Shown here one piece after another: positions 52,715 through 54,640 of a stretch of DNA of 54,640 bases. The notes beneath the pieces are model-generated. The model was not told where the DNA came from. It saw nothing but the letters and a program-made list of their open reading frames with translations, and did no database searches. The DNA is from CAZSHX01 sp964606895 (GTDB lineage Bacteria > Bacteroidota > Ignavibacteria > Kapaibacteriales > UBA2268): the NCBI GenBank assembly GCA_964606895.1, contig CAZSHX010000027.1, positions 1 through 54,640 on the forward strand, written 5' to 3'. The position numbers and the translations under genes are program-made. The stretch's first letter is position 1; each line of letters starts with the position of its first letter.

Positions 52715-53989
52715 CTATATTTTTATAAATTTGCTTACTTTTTCTCCCACTCGAACAAAATAAATCCCCGACGGTAAACCCGAAACGTCAATTCTTTGTC
52801 CTCCGCTGGCGGAGGTGTCTGCGGAGCAGACGGAGGTGGATACGAGTTCACCAAAAACATTGAAGATACGGAAGTCTTTGTTGGTCAAGGCATGCCTTGA
52901 CCCTACAGAGATTTCGATATAATCTTTTGCAGGATTTGGCGAAATTTGAAAATCATCGGAAATATTTTTTTTATCTTCAACATCGTCTGCATCTAATGAA
53001 AAAATCCAAGTATCAGCGTCCATTGGGAAATTATTATACCCTGAGAATAATAATATCCGTCCTTCTCCTATTCTTGCAATTTTATGTAAATACCTTTTAG
53101 AAGGTTTAACATTTACTTCAATTTTCTTCCATGTTGTAGCGGAATAATTAAAAATCCAAGTATCATTGAGAAGGTCATTTATGCTTGTACCACCGAAAAG
53201 AATAACTTTATTTTTTCCAATTTGACCCATAGAGTGACCATGCATGACAGGTGGAGGATTATTGATTTTAAGTTCCTTCCAAGTATTTTTTAAACCCGGG
53301 TAATAAATATAGGTTTTATTTACGTCATTTGCACTTGATTCAGCACCGCCAAATTCTATCATCAAACTATCATCTATTTTTTGAATCTCAGGTCTTTGGC
53401 TTGTAAAACCAAAAATTGGCAATAATATCCATTGATTACTATCAAGATCATATAACCATGAATCATGTTGAGAATTAAGATGGTTATCCAGACCTCCATA
53501 CAAGATAGCTTTATTTAAACTATGATTAGAAATAGCACTTTGAAACCGAATCGAAGGACTATTGGCTGGATTCATTTCATACCAATTTAAAGAATCAATG
53601 TCAAAAATCCAAGTATCGCCAATTGCATGAATATATATATCTTCTGCATAAGACCCTCCGAATAGCAGAACCTTCTTTTCATTAAGACAAGTTAATGCAA
53701 ATTCACTTCTTGGCGAGGGATGATTGGGTGTATTAATTTGTGTCCAAGAATTCATATTCAAATCATAAATCCAAGTGTCACCAAGTAATTTACCAGTTGA
53801 ATCTTGTCCACCGAATAATAGAACCTTATTTTCACCTAATGATGACATACCAAAACTATATCTTGCTGGAGGCGATTTAGATGGATATAGCTGAGTCCAA
53901 TGCCCCGTTTGAGCAAAAAGGGGAGAAGAGTATATAATAAAGAAAAGTAAACAACTTATTGAAATGAGAATATTTCTATGATTACTCAT
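52715..53989 (-). CDS. T9SS-exported Kelch propeller protein
   Basis: 424 residues from the ATG at 53989, whose first bases overlap the hicA stop (ATGAGTAA). A longer frame from a GTG at 54070 runs through hicA and was rejected. Signal peptide: ISISCLLFFIIYSSPLFA. Six Kelch repeats follow (VLLFGGQDSTGKLLGDTWIY, VLLFGGSYAEDI, AILYGGLDN, MIEFGGAESSANDV, VILFGGTSINDLLNDTWIFN, ILLFSGYNNF … DTWIFSL), one complete six-bladed propeller. The T9SS tail is ISPNPAKDYIEISVG … SGLPSGIYFVRVGEKVSKFIKI, with both variable loops repeat-encoded. Kelch domains bind ligands; the target is unknown. Translationally coupled to hicA. Confidence 0.9.
   Translation of the reverse strand: MSNHRNILISISCLLFFIIYSSPLFAQTGHWTQLYPSKSPPARYSFGMSSLGENKVLLFGGQDSTGKLLGDTWIYDLNMNSWTQINTPNHPSPRSEFALTCLNEKKVLLFGGSYAEDIYIHAIGDTWIFDIDSLNWYEMNPANSPSIRFQSAISNHSLNKAILYGGLDNHLNSQHDSWLYDLDSNQWILLPIFGFTSQRPEIQKIDDSLMIEFGGAESSANDVNKTYIYYPGLKNTWKELKINNPPPVMHGHSMGQIGKNKVILFGGTSINDLLNDTWIFNYSATTWKKIEVNVKPSKRYLHKIARIGEGRILLFSGYNNFPMDADTWIFSLDADDVEDKKNISDDFQISPNPAKDYIEISVGSRHALTNKDFRIFNVFGELVSTSVCSADTSASGGQRIDVSGLPSGIYFVRVGEKVSKFIKI
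52799..52838. repeat. CTCCGCTGGCGGAG / CTGCGGAGCAG repeat in T9SS domain, copy 1
   Basis: Two adjacent hairpins, CTCCGCTGGCGGAG and CTGCGGAGCAG, markedly GC-rich against the AT-rich background. In frame on the minus strand they encode SVCSADTSASGGQR just before IDVSGLPSG. Confidence 0.85.
52883..52902. repeat. GGTCAAGGCATGCCTTGACC palindrome in T9SS domain, copy 3
   Basis: A perfect 20-base palindrome with CTAC on one side, read in frame as GSRHALTN between EISV and DFRIFNVFG. Confidence 0.9.
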
Positions 53990-54188
53990 TGATAGCTTCA
54001 ATAATTGATTTAACAATTTTAGGATGCAATGATTTATTAGCATGAAACGGAATAACAACCCTTGTATCACCTTTTATGTAAATGCGATGACTGCCTTTTG
54101 TACGAAGCAATATAAAATTCGAGTCGAAAAGCATTTTCTCAGCTTCTTTTGCATTGATTGAAATCAATTTAGGCAAAAGAAACCTCAT
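53982..54188 (-). CDS. hicA: HicA-family toxin
   Basis: 68 residues. The double-stranded RNA-binding-like HicA/YcfA fold is visible: SINAKEAEKMLFDSNFILLR, then TKGSHRIYIKG with the catalytic His, then VVIPFHANKSLHPKIVKSII. HicA toxins cleave mRNA without ribosomes. It overlaps hicB by 20 bases at its start, and its stop overlaps the Kelch gene's start by eight bases. The usual Gly-Ser-His motif is intact, so it is probably active when free. Confidence 0.85.
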   Translation of the reverse strand: MRFLLPKLISINAKEAEKMLFDSNFILLRTKGSHRIYIKGDTRVVIPFHANKSLHPKIVKSIIEAINE

Positions 54189-54393
54189 AACTTGTAGAGA
54201 AAATTTCCTTATTGAAAATCATGTTATCTTCTTTAAAATCGAGAGTCTCAATATATAAATCTACTGCTTCTTTGACGTTAGATAAAGCCTCCTCGAATGT
54301 ATCGCCTTGGGAATGACAGCCCTTAAGTTCAGGGCAATAGGCAAAATAGCCATATTCATCTTTCTCAATTAAAATAGTCAGTTTGCCTTGCAT
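54169..54393 (-). CDS. hicB: HicB-family antitoxin
   Basis: 74 residues. The partial RNase-H fold is clear: GKLTILIEKDEYGYFAYCPE, LKGCHSQGDTFEEALSNVKE, AVDLYIETL. HicB neutralises HicA and usually represses the operon through a C-terminal HTH or ribbon-helix-helix. Here the protein ends shortly after the core (FSTSYEVSFA) with no visible DNA-binding domain, so autoregulation may differ. The hicB-first order is the reverse of the E. coli hicAB order but common elsewhere. Confidence 0.85.
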   Translation of the reverse strand: MQGKLTILIEKDEYGYFAYCPELKGCHSQGDTFEEALSNVKEAVDLYIETLDFKEDNMIFNKEIFSTSYEVSFA

Positions 54394-54527
54394 GATTCAC
54401 CTTCTTGAAAATAATTATGAAGTTTCATTAAATAATATATTTTAATTCTGTAATTCGAAATCCCTTGTTCGATATTCTCTTATTTCTTCTCTTCCCCTTG
54501 TCCCACGTTCTTGGTCCCTTTTTCCAA

Positions 54528-54640
54528 CTAAATCTTCAAAAACTTCCCAACTTTATCCCCAACTCTCACGAAATAAACACCCGACGGCAAACCCGAAACG
54601 TCAATTCTTTGTCCTCCGCTGGCGGAGGTGTCTGCGGAGC
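54528..54640 (-). CDS. C-terminus of a further T9SS-exported protein (partial)
   Basis: A frame entering from the right edge reads SADTSASGGQRIDVSGLPSG, VYFVRVGDKVGKFLKI, stop at 54528-54530. It is the end of a T9SS type-A sorting domain. The first ~10 residues come from a second copy of the GC-rich CTCCGCTGGCGGAG repeat and are identical to those in the Kelch protein. The body lies outside the window. Confidence 0.85.
   Translation of the reverse strand, partial: SADTSASGGQRIDVSGLPSGVYFVRVGDKVGKFLKI
54611..54640. repeat. CTCCGCTGGCGGAG repeat in T9SS domain, copy 2
   Basis: Starts GTCCTCCGCTGGCGGAGG and continues TGTCTGCGGAGC to the window edge, base-for-base like 52799-52828. It is in the same reading frame and at the same place in the sorting domain. 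Confidence 0.85.

Noticed and set aside
53990..54070. Upstream GTG start for the Kelch protein
   Set aside because: It runs through hicA in another frame, adds no signal peptide, and the ATG at 53989 gives a perfect signal sequence.
1..54640. tRNA, rRNA or other housekeeping RNA genes
   Set aside because: Spacers were scanned by eye for T-loop motifs (GTTCRANNC) and cloverleaf-like pairing; none was convincing. A covariance search would be decisive.

Overview
The window looks like a chromosomal stretch from a member of the Bacteroidota/Ignavibacteriota/Kapaibacteriota (FCB) lineage. The sequence is AT-rich. At least five reading frames end in a type IX secretion (T9SS) type-A C-terminal sorting domain (…SGVYFVRVG…KFVKI). 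There is a SusC-like TonB receptor paired with a DUF4249 lipoprotein, a FISUMP-domain protein, YCF48/BNR and Kelch propellers, and one clear Bacteroidota-type promoter (TTTG-N20-TAnnTTTG). Several genes nevertheless have clear Shine-Dalgarno sequences, which fits the Ignavibacteria/Kapabacteria side better than classical Bacteroidia. The lineage is inferred; no rRNA or tRNA gene was seen.

Layout. 1-4.7 kb: the 5' part of a phage-terminase-small-subunit-like gene, a repeat-rich spacer, a deoxyhypusine-synthase-like gene divergent from a glutamine synthetase, and an ORF6N protein. 4.8-6.2 kb: a FISUMP protein and a broken IS200-type (RAYT-like) transposase between inverted palindromes. 6.2-9.8 kb: ftsQ-ftsA-ftsZ, separated from any mur genes. 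10-16.3 kb: an exported TPR-CHAT protein and a VIT-VWA protein with a probable barrel tail, with a repeat cluster between them. 16.6-21.5 kb: UDP-glucuronate decarboxylase, L-threonine dehydrogenase, a T9SS tail relic, and comM tightly coupled to a CHAD gene. 21.5-25.8 kb: two T9SS-exported proteins. 25.8-30.7 kb: a transposase-like fragment carrying a MITE-like repeat, lipM, rhomboid, a small envelope protein and asnS. 31-36 kb: a lipoprotein with two aspartyl-protease motifs, decayed genes, and an MBOAT/SGNH-type acylation pair. 36-42.5 kb: a putative metal (zinc-like) TonB module and a SusC-like/DUF4249 pair. 42.5-49.9 kb: mtaB, a cysteine-synthase-like enzyme with a Cys-rich tail, a membrane/XRE pair, clpS, and an orphan nuoL-nuoM pair. 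50-54.6 kb: repeats, two T9SS propeller proteins, hicBA, and the tail of a further T9SS protein.

The most unusual feature is the repeat landscape. Several families of short palindromes occur between genes, and some occur in frame inside T9SS sorting domains, always in the two loops between conserved beta strands. Two larger repeats (about 130 bp in three copies, about 100 bp in two copies) look like non-autonomous elements or structured RNAs. Together with a RAYT-like transposase relic they suggest past, and perhaps continuing, palindrome mobilisation that also diversifies surface-protein anchors.
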